A stretch of DNA of 64,000 bases, taken from NCBI GenBank assembly GCA_026874595.1, contig CM049308.1, positions 18,040,001-18,104,000 of the forward strand. The letters run 5' to 3'. The translations under genes and the position numbers were made by a program. This DNA is from Sipunculus nudus. Its lineage: Eukaryota; Annelida; Sipuncula; Golfingiida; Sipunculidae. Under the pieces are notes generated by a model. It was not told the DNA's origin, did not search any database, and saw nothing but the letters and a program-made list of their open reading frames with translations. Positions 1 to 11,110 of the stretch are shown here, one piece after another (the first letter of the stretch is position 1; the number at the start of each line of letters is the position of its first letter).

Positions 1-684
1 CGCACGACGCCGTACCATCGCATAAGCTCACAGGTTTGCTAAAAACCAGATGAGTGGTTTTGATATTAGGCAGTCCTGAAGTGTGAAATTAGGTTTTTAA
101 TAAAAAATTGAGGTTTTTCCCTAATTTCTCAAACGAACAAAGTTGCAAAGACCCGGTTTTCGGCTTGGTAGGAGATTTTTAGGACATCTAACTGTATGGC
201 AAATTTCAGATTCTTAGACCCATGGTGTCAAAACATGCCAGTCTTACGTACGGACATCCGGACAAAATTTGGTGATGATAGCTCCAGCCGTTTCTGAGAT
301 TTAAATTTTAATATGCTTTTTTGCACAGTTAACAAAGTTCAACCTCCTGTAACTCAGCCAAAAATCTCCGAACTGGAACCATTCGAACAAACTTGAGAAA
401 GATTGTTCCAGGGATCATTTCTGTGAAATATTGGACAATTTGGCTGGACAGTTTCAGAGAAGAAGTTTTTTTAAGTTTTTTTAGCTTTTCCCTATAAAAT
501 CTAAGAAAATGCAGTTAGAAAAAAAATAAACAAAATCCGATATAGTTTTTTGGATGACTGAATATTTGCAAAAAATTTGGTGATGCTAGCTCCTGCCGTT
601 TTTGAGATAGCTATGGTTAACGTACAGACGACGCACAACGCACGATGCCGTACCATCGCATAAGCTCACAGGTCAGTTGAGCTA
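1..684. repeat. Composite dispersed repeat, copy at left edge
   Basis: Positions 1-35 and 630-684 both carry an end sequence of the form accatcgcataagctcacagg, so one copy ends at about 40 and a second fills 36-684. The stretch 36-250 is closely similar to 8038-8240. A second internal motif (tttggtgatg.tagctcc.gccgtttt) occurs at 265-300 and 575-612. No coding potential was seen. The element abuts a different repeat at 685 and lies in SOS intron 2. Confidence 0.65.
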
Positions 685-1460
685 AAAAATGCATCAAGGT
701 CATCCATGTTCGAACTTGACCTAGCCGTTGATAAGATGCATTAAACCTGTGCGTTTGGTGATTGTACCTCAAATTCTTACAAAGTTATTGTGTTAACATC
801 ATTTTAACAAGAAACGACACAAGGTGGCCCCACCTGTCTCTGCAAAAGACAAAGCTATCCAAGATCTTCGGTCAATTTGATTTTTTGGATCATTCCATGT
901 ATCCCTTACTGAGATATTAAAGATTTTGTGTGAATTTCACCAAATATGGGAATATTCAAGGTCAAGGCCACTCTCATGACCCTAATTTAAATAAACATCA
1001 TCCCATAACCCATATCTATGTATATGCATAATATAAAAGAAATCTGTCCATTATTTTTTTACTTATAATGCTCACAGTACTGTCAAGTGGCAATTTTAAG
1101 GGTATTAAAAGGCACGAAAACAAGTAAAGAATAATAGGTGGCGCCACCAGTTTCTGGAACATGACAACCCTATCCATGATCTTCGATCAACTTGATTTTG
1201 GGATCAATCCATGCAAGATTTCTTGAGATATTTAAGAATTTGAGAGATTTTCCCCAAAATTGGACCTATTCAAGGTCAAGGACACTCTCCTAGTACAGGT
1301 CATGACCTCATTTTAATAAGGTGTCCTCCTCTCACCCATTTCTATACATATACCGAGTTTGGTAAAGATCCATGAAATAATTTTTGAGTTATATGCAGCG
1401 GCGGCAACGGCGTGACCGTCATGAAAACATAGTATCCCCCGACTTTGTCTGGGGATACAA
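685..1460. repeat. Truncated copy of the 1.79 kb inverted-repeat element
   Basis: The stretch matches 46213-47024 almost throughout and ends with the same 16-bp terminal sequence (tgtctggggatacaa). The left part of the element is missing: at 685 the sequence switches directly to the composite repeat. See the full-length copy at 45235-47024. Confidence 0.7.
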
Positions 1461-2072
1461 TTATTTATTCTCATATCACCTAAGTCACTGCGGGGACAAT
1501 AATCTTTAAAATGAGGTATGGCAGTGTCATACGCAATGTGTTTAAGAGAACACTGAGGACAAAGCTTGAGCGAATTCCTTTTATACGTATTAGATATGTG
1601 AACTTTGTTCGAAATCAAACTTAAGTGAGATGTTATATTGATTAATGTTTCTGCTGAGTTTGATCAAAATCCATCATATTTCTTGTAAGCCATTGCAATG
1701 ACACCAAGTAGCCTAGTGACCATATTAAATATGTGTGGATTTTGCCCATAATCAAATTCGGGCGAGATAATCTAATGGTAAGTAGTTCTTGAAAATCCAT
1801 CAAAGCACTGGCAATTTATTACGGGGACACTAAAAGTTTACAGACGGAGGGACAGATGGACCACGGGTATACCATAATATGTCCCATCGAAGACGGCGTA
1901 TAATACTAAATCAAACCATTATTGGCAGAAACATAATACTCAAGATATCTAAAGACAAGGTATCTATGTAGGTTATGGACAAATTTCCCCTGAATCTTCC
2001 AAACTACAATTTTTACAGCCAGTATAAAACACTTTCACATATACACTAAAGAATAAGAATAACAATATCTAC
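1461..2072. other. SOS intron 2, proximal part
   Basis: This is noncoding sequence between the repeat end and the exon 2 donor (GTAGAT on the minus strand). I see no exon that would continue SOS; the next exon is expected off the left edge. Confidence 0.6.
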
Positions 2073-2333
2073 CTTTGTAAGTAATGGATGAATTTTGTCG
2101 ACGGGTAACACCAGGGGGGATTTCCTGCGTCCTTTGTCGACAGCATTCTGAGCATCCCCTATAGCCCATTTGTCGATGGGATGAGGGAATGTTTTCTGCA
2201 CGCGTTCTTCGACATCCTGCACAGAATGAGGCTGCGTCGCACACAGCATCCCCAGGAGTCGCAGGATAAGAGACTCGATATATGCCAGGGCATCTTCTTT
2301 GGCGGTAAGGGATGGATGGACCTGCCTCTGCAC
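2073..2333 (-). CDS. SOS: Son of sevenless Ras-GEF, exon 2 (histone-fold domain)
   Basis: This 261-bp exon (87 codons, phase 0 at both ends) encodes part of the N-terminal histone-fold domain of Son of sevenless, the cytoplasmic exchange factor that loads GTP onto Ras downstream of receptor tyrosine kinases. Conserved family landmarks seen in translation are [18 protein letters not shown] and KIHPLL, which match animal SOS proteins at near identity over this region. The acceptor is TTTGTAG|GTGCAG and the donor AAG|GTAGAT. Joining to exon 1 gives an uninterrupted frame (ALQK-VQRQVHP), the same junction context as in fly and vertebrate SOS. The DH, PH, REM and CDC25 domains would be encoded to the left of the window. 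The gene may be single-copy and ancestral to vertebrate SOS1/SOS2, so no number is given. No stop or frameshift is seen. Confidence 0.95.
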
Positions 2334-4737
2334 CTACAAAATAAAGCAAAGTTAGCAAACAACAAGTTCTGGCACAGAAGTTACATCTCAAGATGTTGCT
2401 ACAACAGCCCCGAGCCTCAGCATCATAACTCTTTCAACAGCCATGAAAAAAAGATATGCAGTATCAGCAGAAAAGTGTGTTCCTTTGTCCATCTGTATGT
2501 TTTTTTACATGAGAACTGGAGACGTTTCACTTGATTGCAATATATTCCTACCTCTATCGGGTTGTGAGAGGTATAACACTTCACCCTCATTTTGTCTTCA
2601 GCAAATTTAAGCAAAAAGGTCTGAACAAACTTTTAACACATTTTGTAGAGGACTAGTAAAACACCCAAGAAACAATCCATAAATGTGAGAGGTATACTGG
2701 ATGTTCATAAAAAAAAAATTAATTCGAAGGATTCTTTACCAATACAGCAATTTCATTAAGACTGAGATATTGATCAATATTAGCTAGGGGCTTGAGGATC
2801 ATCCTGGTAGGGTTTGATTTCTTCAACAATATTTTGTTTGTGCATATTTTATTAAGAGTATTGGATTTGGGCTACCTGATCAAATTATTGGCCTGATCTA
2901 ATTCTAGACCTAAAGATTTTGATCTGTTGTAGATAAGCCCATCAGCAAAGAACTGACACTGCGGTTTGGTGCAGGAATTATGCCCAAAAAGACAGGTATA
3001 TCTTTAAAGAAGGAAACGTGCATTGCATCCCATGCTACTCAGGGTCCACAAACTGGTAGTAACTTCATCACTATTTTAAAACTTCATTAAATTATAATAA
3101 TTTTTTCGTACTACAATATTTTTTCTTAGTATAACTCATCTGTTCTTTTTTTACTGAACTAAAATTATATTTATGATCATTCATTCTGGAAGAGTGGGAA
3201 CACATTCCTTCGATAATCATTAATATTCATAAGTCAAATATTCATAAGATAATCATTAAATATTCATAAGTCAACTCAGGGTACCATTCTGAAGCTTCCT
3301 CAACCTTTATGCTGACCTTTGCTGATTTTATTACAGTGAACAACTGAAGTGAGCAAAGCAAACAATAACTGAAAGTTTTGAAAATTTGCCAGTATGTGTT
3401 ACAAACAAACTGATTCATAATCAGATTTTTCATCGATTGATTTTCAAATCACAGCAGTAGTGAAAATGCAACCTTGCACACTGGCTCTATTATTGATCAT
3501 ACCTGAGCCCCAGGTAAGCCAGGTACCCAGTGTAGACACCAGCTGTGGGTCCAGGTGTGCCCTGGTGAGCTAGGCCACATCATAAAGATGTGTAGTACTA
3601 TACTCTGTTCAAGCAAAGCAGTGTGTGATACTAAGTGGGAGCAATCGGTTGTAAAATCATATTTGGTGATTGAAAGATAAAAATGCCCGATGATAGATTA
3701 TAAAGAGATTATTTTATGTACCATCTTATGTTACAGTGAAATATGCTGTATAGAATTAAACCTAAAATAGTAAATGAGTAAATTCATTCTTACTGTTAGG
3801 TCAAGGTAATGGTAAGGTTAGTGACACTTAACTGTTGCACAAGGTTAAGTTTTAATGCTGTTCTCTGCTTTATGCCCAGTCTTTCTTATATATCTGACAG
3901 AATTAGAATATTTTATCTGTATAATATGACTTTTTGGATGTGCCTACATAATCACTTATGACTGATTATGCAAAAATGCAATCAATTTAATTGGTTGTGA
4001 AAGAAAATGATCAATTATCAATATAATTGATGAACTGGCAAATCACTAGTGATACTTCTGTCAAAGTTTTTTCTTTACCTTGTACGATGTAGCTGTGATC
4101 ACATGAGGTAATGTGGCAATTTATTATAAGTAAAGGTATGAAATAAATATATAAATTTACTTTGCAACATTGCTGTGGTACTGACATGTCTAGAAAAGTA
4201 GAATGCACTGCAACAAATAACTCTCATAGCTTCACTGAATTTAAAGTTGAATCGGTATCATAATTAAATACTGGAAACCCTTGCAGACCAGATATGACTT
4301 GTAGGATCTGTGCAGTGCTGTGCTCTTTTGATTTAGTAATACTTCACCACACTGCACAGAATCAGACTCGTAGTATAAAGAGTATGATATGGCTGTTTCA
4401 GGTTTGTGAGCATCACAATCTGACCCCAATAATGCACTGCAGCTTCTAAATACGACGCAGGTATAAATGTAGCAAAACAAATTACATAAACATGGATGTT
4501 TCTGCTATAAATATTTTACAGAATAAGTAACATTTTGCAAACATATGCATGTAAAAGTGAAAATGCAAACAGAATGCATTTCCTTGAAACAAATTTTTAT
4601 TTTAAAGTTTGATATTTGAGATGGTCTTGGTTGAGGAAGAGGTTAATTTTGAGTAGATAATACCTCTAAAGGGGGATAGTTTACAATTGATATATTTCAA
4701 CTGGTTTGAAATTTGTTAATTAATGCTATATTTTTAC

Positions 4738-4850
4738 TTGTTAATGAGTGAAACACAACCATGGGGCAGCCTCCCTATTTAGCCTACAGAATGCTAAACT
4801 GGGTGGGGAACGACCATGAAAAATCTCACTGCATATTAGCCGAGATGAAA
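4738..4850 (-). repeat. Degenerate SINE fragment
   Basis: The stretch aligns with the middle of the SINE at 4898-5267 (gagtgaaaca..., ...cct.cct.tttagcct..., ...gaaaaatctcac) but lacks the tRNA-like head and the tail. It is an older fragment of the same or a related family. Confidence 0.45.
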
Positions 4851-4897
4851 AGCATAGTACTAAATTGGTTCTGGTAAAAACTAAAATGGAACAAACT

Positions 4898-5267
4898 TTT
4901 TTTGTTGGAGGTAACCACCTCCATTTTTTCTGGTAACTTAACTAAGTATATACATCTGCAGAAATCCATTCCCTGTTTCAGACTACATGACAGGGCAGTA
5001 TCCCAAGCTTCCTCTCCTTTTATATCCTGGCATTAACCAGACTCAGTGACTACTAGCCCTTGGTGTGTAATCATCCCCGAACCCCCAAAGGCAAACTTGT
5101 TTGTGAGTGAAACATGGCAGCTGGGCATAGCCTTCCCATTAAGCCTGCCCAAGCGCTCACCCTGTATAGGGGCCAACTGTGAATAATCCCACCACCAGCT
5201 GAGATCTGAACTCACAATCTCCCTGCTTTGAGTCCTGTGCTCTACCCCTAAGCCACAGAAGCTGGTT
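4898..5267 (-). mobile_element. tRNA-derived SINE, copy A
   Basis: Read on the minus strand, the head carries an RNA polymerase III A box (TGGCTTAGGGGTAGAGCAC, 5255-5237) and a B box (GAGTTCAGATCTC, 5213-5201), as in SINEs derived from a tRNA. The body is about 370 bp and ends in an A-rich tail (CCAACAAAAAAA). It is flanked by 14-bp direct repeats with two mismatches (aaatggaacaaact at 4884-4897, aaatggagtaaact at 5268-5281), the mark of target-primed insertion. A second copy at 60536-61370 fixes the ends. It is not a functional tRNA gene, because no cloverleaf is kept. Confidence 0.8.
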
Positions 5268-6422
5268 AAATGGAGTAAACTTATGTAATACACTAACTTG
5301 GTTAAATTTATAATGTTTGGGAGTGGCAGTTTCTTTTTGAATTCATAAGGTGACAAAAAAAAAAACAAAAATCATTTAACACCCACAGTGACCCATAAAA
5401 TTTCCAGATTCAAAATAGGTTTGAATTCAACTGACTGGCTTTTTTCTTAAGCATCAGGTTTCATAAGAAAAGTGTTTGTTAGGTTCAACTGCTGCCATGG
5501 ATATCTAAGACTTGTCTGAATGGGGGCGCTTCATATTTTATTTATAAACAGAAGCATGTGTCTTTAAATATTCAGGTGGAAAAAGGTGCCCCTTTTGGGC
5601 AGATTTGTAGTTATAATTATATATGGACTTGCTCCTTATTATGGACAATTTATTCTTTGTCGCATGAACTATGGGTAATTCTGCGCTGGTTCAAAGTGCA
5701 TAGCAGGCTCACACACCGATTCTGAGAGAATGCTTTTAACTTTACTGGAGTGATTTTTGGCCAATTTTTTTTTTAATGAAAAAAAACCTTTATTATCAAT
5801 TATCACAGTTTAAATTATGTAAGTTTACATGAGATGTGATCATGTTTGGTTCTTGATTAAGGATATAGGAACTTTATTCATCAAAACTATGAATATAACA
5901 ATTTGACAGGCAGAAAAACATGACAGAGTATGGTCAGAAATGGAGAGTACATCTACTTAACTTAGAATCAATCCAAACCCAAACGTTTCCAAAATTTAAT
6001 ATCAATTTTCAGGTGGAAGGCTGCCACTATTCCTATACCAAACTGACAAACAGATGAACAGACATCTGGGTGACAAAGATTCTGAAGTAAAATCATTGGC
6101 TGCTTTGTTTTAACCTCTCACCCAGGCAAGGTGGTACCAGGGCTGAGTACCTGAATGGTAATCATAATTACTGTATCATCAAAACAGACTCACTATTGAT
6201 CATATAAGCACCCAAATTGGCAAAGTACTGCAGTTCATCACTCTGATACAACATTTAGCTTGAGAATGCAGTCAACTGTGTGTAAATTGTGTTGACAAGG
6301 ACAATGTGATTAACTTTAAAACTGTCATTCAGATAATCAAGGTTTATATTATGTGAATGCTGTGACATGCAAATCATCTCAGGTAATGTATTAAACTGCA
6401 GCATCACTGTCACAACCTAAAA

Positions 6423-6700
6423 CAAGGGACCTATGGGTCACTGTGCTCAGCTGACGTTAACCTTGAAGGTAAAAATCTAAAATAATATCTAATGGAGATA
6501 AAGTGTAAGAGGAAGAGGTAATAAAGGCCATGGTTGGTTTATATGATTGGTTTGTATTGATGAGCAAGAAATTGTTGCAAAAAATATTTTGTGACCTGAC
6601 CATGTGTTTCCTAATGTTGAAACTAAAGCATGTGAGCAGTTAGTGAACAAATGATCTGTACTATTACCATGATCATTAGTTGGTTTTTCGATTAACTGTT
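6423..6700. repeat. Dispersed repeat, family Y, copy 1
   Basis: The sequence starting gggacctatgggtcac and running through ggccatggttgg to ttaccatgatc recurs at 23459-24750, where it is split by a LINE, and its first bases recur on both sides of the LINE at 20931-22638. This copy is uninterrupted and serves as the empty-site reference for the LINE in copy 2. It has no coding potential. Confidence 0.65.
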
Positions 6701-7423
6701 GACATTTCAGTAGTTTACACATTTGTTCAATTGTATCTATTTTTTTGTATGATATATATTATTAAATATATATGTATTTTTTTATGAAATGTATACAGGT
6801 GAAATATAGCTAATTAACAACATAAAACAGGGCAAACAAAGCCTGATCTCAAATTCTGCTGAGGCAGGAAAATAATGAACAAATGTTTGTATTAAATCCT
6901 GATTTTTTTATCACATCAATTATTTTCTAATTTAAGTTTATATTTCTATACATTTCCAATTTAACATATATATCTGAATATAAAAGTTGATTCATAATTC
7001 TAAATTGCATCATCATAAATCTCAATCTTGTCAGATAACACCACATCATGCATACAAATGTTTATTTATTTTTTACCATAAAAATATATCTTTAAAATCT
7101 GCAAAACAATATATATCTAAATATAATACTTGATTTAGATTTCACAATTTTTAATTGTGTCTTTATTTATCCATAACGTGCTTCATATTTTTTATAATAA
7201 TTTAAGCATACTGATGGGTTCATTTATATTAGTTAAAATCATTTAAAAGAAAATTGATTTCATTAAAAATGCTACATTACACAACATTGCATCTTCTGGA
7301 TTACACCTTGAATTATTTTTTCAAGGAAAGTTTTTGCATATCGGAGTGGAAACAGCATTACAATTAAGGAGATACAGTGAAAACAATAACAATTACTGCA
7401 TAACACTTGGTGGCTTGGGTTTG

Positions 7424-7425
<2 letters not shown>

Positions 7426-7460
<35 letters not shown>
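7426..7460. repeat. Homopolymer of 35 G
   Basis: This is an uninterrupted run of 35 G on the plus strand. Length calls in such runs are unreliable, and polymorphism or assembly error is likely. Proline-rich reading frames on the minus strand here are artefacts of this run. Confidence 0.9.
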
Positions 7461-7461
<1 letters not shown>

Positions 7462-8037
7462 GATGATATGAGAATAACTGTACACCTGTCACAGCAGGGG
7501 ATCTCCCCCAGTGACTGTAACAAATCAGAAACCCTGGCATAGCTGACTTCCAGTGACCTGGAGTGGGACCCTGCATCTGTAATCAAAGCAAGTGACTACA
7601 GAAAAAAAAATCAAGAACAAGCTTAATTTTCAAGCTTTTATTTTCAAATTTCATATTTAGACAAACTAAATATTCATGTTTACATGCTGTGAAAATTAAA
7701 TCAATGGTGCTTACAGGAAAAAAACGTGCCATGGTCAAAGTTGGGCAAAATTTAAGGTACTGATTTTTTTTTTATGCTAATAACTTAAAAAATTTACAAA
7801 ATTCAGATCTAATTTTGGGTAAACAATTGAATCTTAATTAAACATAGTTATATACTTGAGAAAATAGACTCTAGTTTCAAAATTTTTCATGTTAAGTGAG
7901 TTATTATTTTTCCTGATTTTTTACAAAGTCCATTATGTTTGGGCCCATAACTTAAAGAATTTATACTTTACAGACTTAATTTCTGGCATGTACATAGGAA
8001 CTATATAGATGAATATTTATAGTAAATATGAGGAAAA

Positions 8038-8322
8038 ACAGATGAGTGGTTTTGATATTAGGCAGTCCTGAAGTGTGAAAATAGGATTTTAATAAAAAAT
8101 TGAGGTTTTTCCTTAATTTCTAAAAGGAACGAAGTCGCAAAGACCCAGTTTTTGGCTTGGTAGGAGATCTTGGGGACATCTAACATTATGCTGAATTTTG
8201 GATTCCTAGGTCTTATGGTTTCAAAACGTGCCACATCTACGGATGGACGGACGGACGGACGGACGACGGACAATGGACCACGACTATAGCTCAGATGACT
8301 TATAGTCAGCTGAGCTAACAAG
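8038..8322. repeat. Dispersed repeat with GGAC array
   Basis: This stretch is similar to 36-250 (gatgagtggttttgatatta and onward). It contains a short ggac tetranucleotide array at about 8244-8264 and ends gtcagctgagctaa, like the composite copy at 1-684. Such short arrays inside a fixed repeat body are common in mollusc dispersed elements (inference). Confidence 0.6.
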
Positions 8323-9068
8323 ACATTTTCCCACCCAAGCTCTATGTTTCTTTTCATTCTATTACAAGCAACATTGTTAACTGTATAATCAGTGATGATA
8401 TTCAACATTACTTTCAAATATATCCAAATCCTAAAAAAATACCAAATTTTCTGAGTAAAATGTGATTTGATAAAATTGTATAAATTATATTTTTGAACAT
8501 TATAATACCAATGTATCATTAATTATATATTCAAGTTCAACCACTGGATTACAAAGTAATACATTTTCCTAAAACAAAAACCATGTTCCAGGAGTAATGT
8601 TAAATATTTCAATCACATAACAATATATGACACAAGAATGACAGGTTCAACAATAATACAAAATGCAACAATAAACCCACACTATTTTAACTGAAAACTT
8701 GCAAAAATTTATTATTCAATCAAATATATTACTGAAGTGATGCTGCATCTTTTGCAGGTGAGCCTGAGTCAGGGAAACTTTTATTTCATCATACAAAAGT
8801 TGCACAATCAAAGCAGCTAAACACAACAAAAATTGATAAAATTTTATGCTAATAAAACAACGGTCCAATAATAATGTGTCCAACGATCATAAAACATTTG
8901 TCGTATGCACTGGAGGGGGCATGTGCAGTCAGCTGTTAACTTGATGACGGACACGCTTGATAAACAAAAACAATGGGGACCAGTGTCGGGACCAAGTGAA
9001 AGCGGACATCACTAGTACAGTGATAACTGGGCCCTCCCTCACTAGGCTTGGAGTCGGGGTACTCTCAC

Positions 9069-9173
9069 CTTTTGTAGTGCAATAATTAGCTGGCCCTTCC
9101 ATTTCGCCGCGTTCTCCTCTTGCTCGAAGTTATACGCGTGGTTATCGTTCGTATTTGGCGATGGCGAGAACAT
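9069..9173 (-). CDS. SOS: Son of sevenless Ras-GEF, exon 1 (start codon)
   Basis: This first coding exon has 35 codons, from ATG at 9173 to the donor AAAAG|GTGAGAGT. The translation begins MFSPSPNTNDN and ends EENAAKWKGQLIIALQK. The end corresponds to the conserved EENAxKWRGLxxxALKK segment just before the histone fold in SOS proteins, and fly SOS also begins MFS. The splice joins in frame to exon 2. This ATG is chosen because no in-frame ATG lies between it and an upstream in-frame TAA at about 9340. Position -3 is G, so the start context is moderate. A 14-residue upstream ORF stops one base before this ATG, which suggests translation by reinitiation or leaky scanning. Confidence 0.95.
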
Positions 9174-9174
9174 T

Positions 9175-9219
9175 TCACAATAGTAACAGGCGGTTAAATA
9201 TTCTACTGATGGCAGACAT
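9175..9219 (-). other. Upstream ORF 2 in SOS leader
   Basis: ATG at 9219 opens a 14-codon frame (MSAISRIFNRLLLL) that stops with TGA at 9177-9175, one base before the SOS ATG. It belongs to the mRNA only if transcription starts upstream of 9219, which the promoter-like motifs suggest. Confidence 0.5.
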
Positions 9220-9285
9220 TTTACTCCGACTTGCGTACAGTGACTGGGGTCGACCCTCGGTAATGACTCACTTTGCGCGCAAACC

Positions 9286-9327
9286 TCACACTGGAAACGC
9301 GTTATCTCCGTCCGCGACGGCCGCCAT
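9286..9327 (-). other. Upstream ORF 1 in SOS leader
   Basis: ATG at 9327, inside a YY1-like AGGATGGCGGCC, opens a 13-codon frame (MAAVADGDNAFPV) that ends in TGA. ATG sites within YY1 elements often lie close to transcription starts in animal genes, so this may be either a uORF or simply the initiator region. Confidence 0.4.
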
Positions 9328-9510
9328 CCTTAATGGACACTACTTGGGAACGTGCATGCACGCGAAGCATTGGCTAGCTTTGTTTACTCTGCAGTAATTT
9401 TGTTTACAAATAACGATGCTTCCGCAAATCACCACCAAAACCGGAAGTGGGTCTGAGATTCAAAGCATGCGCAAAATATCTTCTTATTGAGACCTCCAAT
9501 CATATGACGT
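9286..9510 (-). promoter_or_regulatory. SOS promoter region
   Basis: Just upstream of SOS exon 1 the sequence is CpG-richer than its surroundings and carries housekeeping-type sites: an ETS core accggaagtg (9440-9449), an NRF1-like gcatgcgca (9465-9473), a YY1-like motif (9319-9331, minus) and a CRE half-site tgacgt (9505-9510). No TATA box is evident. The transcription start is inferred to lie roughly between 9330 and 9440. Confidence 0.55.
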
Positions 9511-9853
9511 TTTTATTTTTTTCCAGGGTAACTTGGCTTTTTTTCTTATGATTATGTTTCAGGGACTAATTAACAGAGACAATTTTAATGAATTTATCAT
9601 GTAAATGATAAGATGGAAAAGAAAAAGACTAAATACTATATAAATTAACAATACTGGACATTTTTCAAGGGTTTATATCTGGATTCGGAGATTAGGTTGC
9701 ACTCGTGCTACCTGCATTCTCCCTGCAGAAACCTGGGACGGATGCTGCAGGTGCTTGTTATTCAAATGAAACCTAACAGGGGACGCCACCATCGGTTCCA
9801 ATACGCATGTTGAAAACCCTCTCTCTCCCTGTACGTGTTCTGTTTTTTATGCA

Positions 9854-9869
9854 AATAATAATAATAATG

Positions 9870-9912
<43 letters not shown>
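9854..9912. repeat. (AAT)n microsatellite
   Basis: About 19 trinucleotide units with one interruption (atgata) near the left end. Confidence 0.95.
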
Positions 9913-9913
<1 letters not shown>

Positions 9914-10453
9914 GTGTCTAAAATACCATATAGAGAAATTTGAGAAAAGTGGGTTTACATATATGACTGATAAAGCATTATATTCCTCTAAAATTGGCTT
10001 GGTTTAAAGAATGTTTGTGAATGCTTACGATTATTCCCGGAAAAGCGCAACAGTTTGTCAGTTTCCTTTTGGGGTTCTTTCTTAAATATAACATTTGATC
10101 AAATAACATTATTAAAATATATAATACATGCAATACATTTTGGTGAGTGGTTTGGACTTATAGGTGTAGCTACAGTTATAGTTGCTCACAATTTAAGAAT
10201 ACAGTTTTAAACGGGAAATAGGTGAAAATGTTTCAACAGTGGTACAAGACAGGTACACATAGTACAGCGCAGCGGAATTATTGGTTAAGGAATAAACACC
10301 AAACACGGCTAGCTAGATCATTGAAGATGCAAACCATACAGAACATGAACTAAATTATTTAGAATATCTTGGAATATTATATCCTATTCCGAGTTTGTGA
10401 AACAATAAATAAGAAATTACTCCAAATAAAATTGAATATTACAATTGATTGAT

Positions 10454-10456
10454 AAT

Positions 10457-10519
<63 letters not shown>
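10454..10519. repeat. (AAT)n microsatellite
   Basis: About 21 trinucleotide units, a second array of the same type 0.55 kb from the first. Confidence 0.95.
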
Positions 10520-10521
<2 letters not shown>

Positions 10522-10708
10522 ATTAAAATGCAATTGAAACTCAACTTATTTTATCATTTAATTTGGCACCATCCGACACATGATCATTCTTTTAAGTTAA
10601 GAAATAAACAAGTTTATTCACGTGGACAGTACGTGTGTGTACAGAAAGAAGATATATAAAACAGCTTTTTTGGTTCAGCGAGTTTCCAAATAAACCACCG
10701 TAGGAGCA

Positions 10709-10709
10709 C

Positions 10710-10743
<34 letters not shown>

Positions 10744-10752
10744 ACACACACA
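10709..10752. repeat. (CA)n microsatellite
   Basis: Dinucleotide array with one ct interruption near 10738. Confidence 0.9.
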
Positions 10753-11083
10753 TGCATATATATAAACGTTTCAGCTTTGTGACAGATACATACCTTTGGC
10801 CATATGTTCGGACACCTTTGGACATAAAGTCTGGTAGTGATTGATTAAAGGAGCGAGAGAAGATTCTGGTTTTATATTTGAACAGGATCATTTGTTATCT
10901 GTATTATAATTGACGATGTTCGCGCCGGTCTTTTGTCATGGAACTCCTCTTTGGACAGGCCTCGGATATGCACGTTCTTGGTTTTGAAACGTCGGAAATA
11001 ATGAAAAGTGTGTCCTTAAGTGGGGGATTTTCATTATTTCTAAAAGAAAAATCAAGAGGTATATCACATTATTGTCCGAGGGT

Positions 11084-11110
11084 GCTATCGCAGCGCCATC
11101 TGTCGTCAAC
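11084..11110. promoter_or_regulatory. CTCF-like motif in a dispersed repeat
   Basis: The plus strand reads ctatcgcagcgccatctgtc; the minus strand therefore reads GACAGATGGCGCTGCG, close to a CTCF core. The same block recurs inverted at 13299-13322 and degenerate at 57201-57226, so the motif travels in a repeat. Binding is inferred only from resemblance. Confidence 0.35.

Larger units (their letters stand above)
2334..9068 (-). other. SOS intron 1 (6.7 kb)
   Basis: The intron runs from the exon 1 donor (AAAAG|GTGAGAGT) to the exon 2 acceptor. It holds a degenerate SINE fragment (4738-4850), an intact SINE with target duplication (4898-5267), a dispersed repeat (6423-6700), a 35-base G run (7426-7460) and a GGAC-array repeat (8038-8322). 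Between these I see only unannotated AT-rich sequence without a supported exon. Confidence 0.8.

Noticed and set aside
5201-5256. A tRNA gene on the minus strand
   Set aside because: A and B boxes are present but no acceptor stem or full cloverleaf; repeated at 61.3 kb as part of a SINE.
5033-5368. A 111-codon minus-strand frame
   Set aside because: It lies across the SINE and its flank; the Pol III boxes and target duplication explain the sequence.
7272-7586. Minus-strand frames with long proline runs
   Set aside because: The prolines come from the 35-base G run; the rest shows no coding pattern.
9155-9397. An 80-codon plus-strand frame over the SOS promoter
   Set aside because: It is the complement of SOS exon 1 and its leader, has no recognisable domain, and the minus-strand SOS coding is unambiguous.
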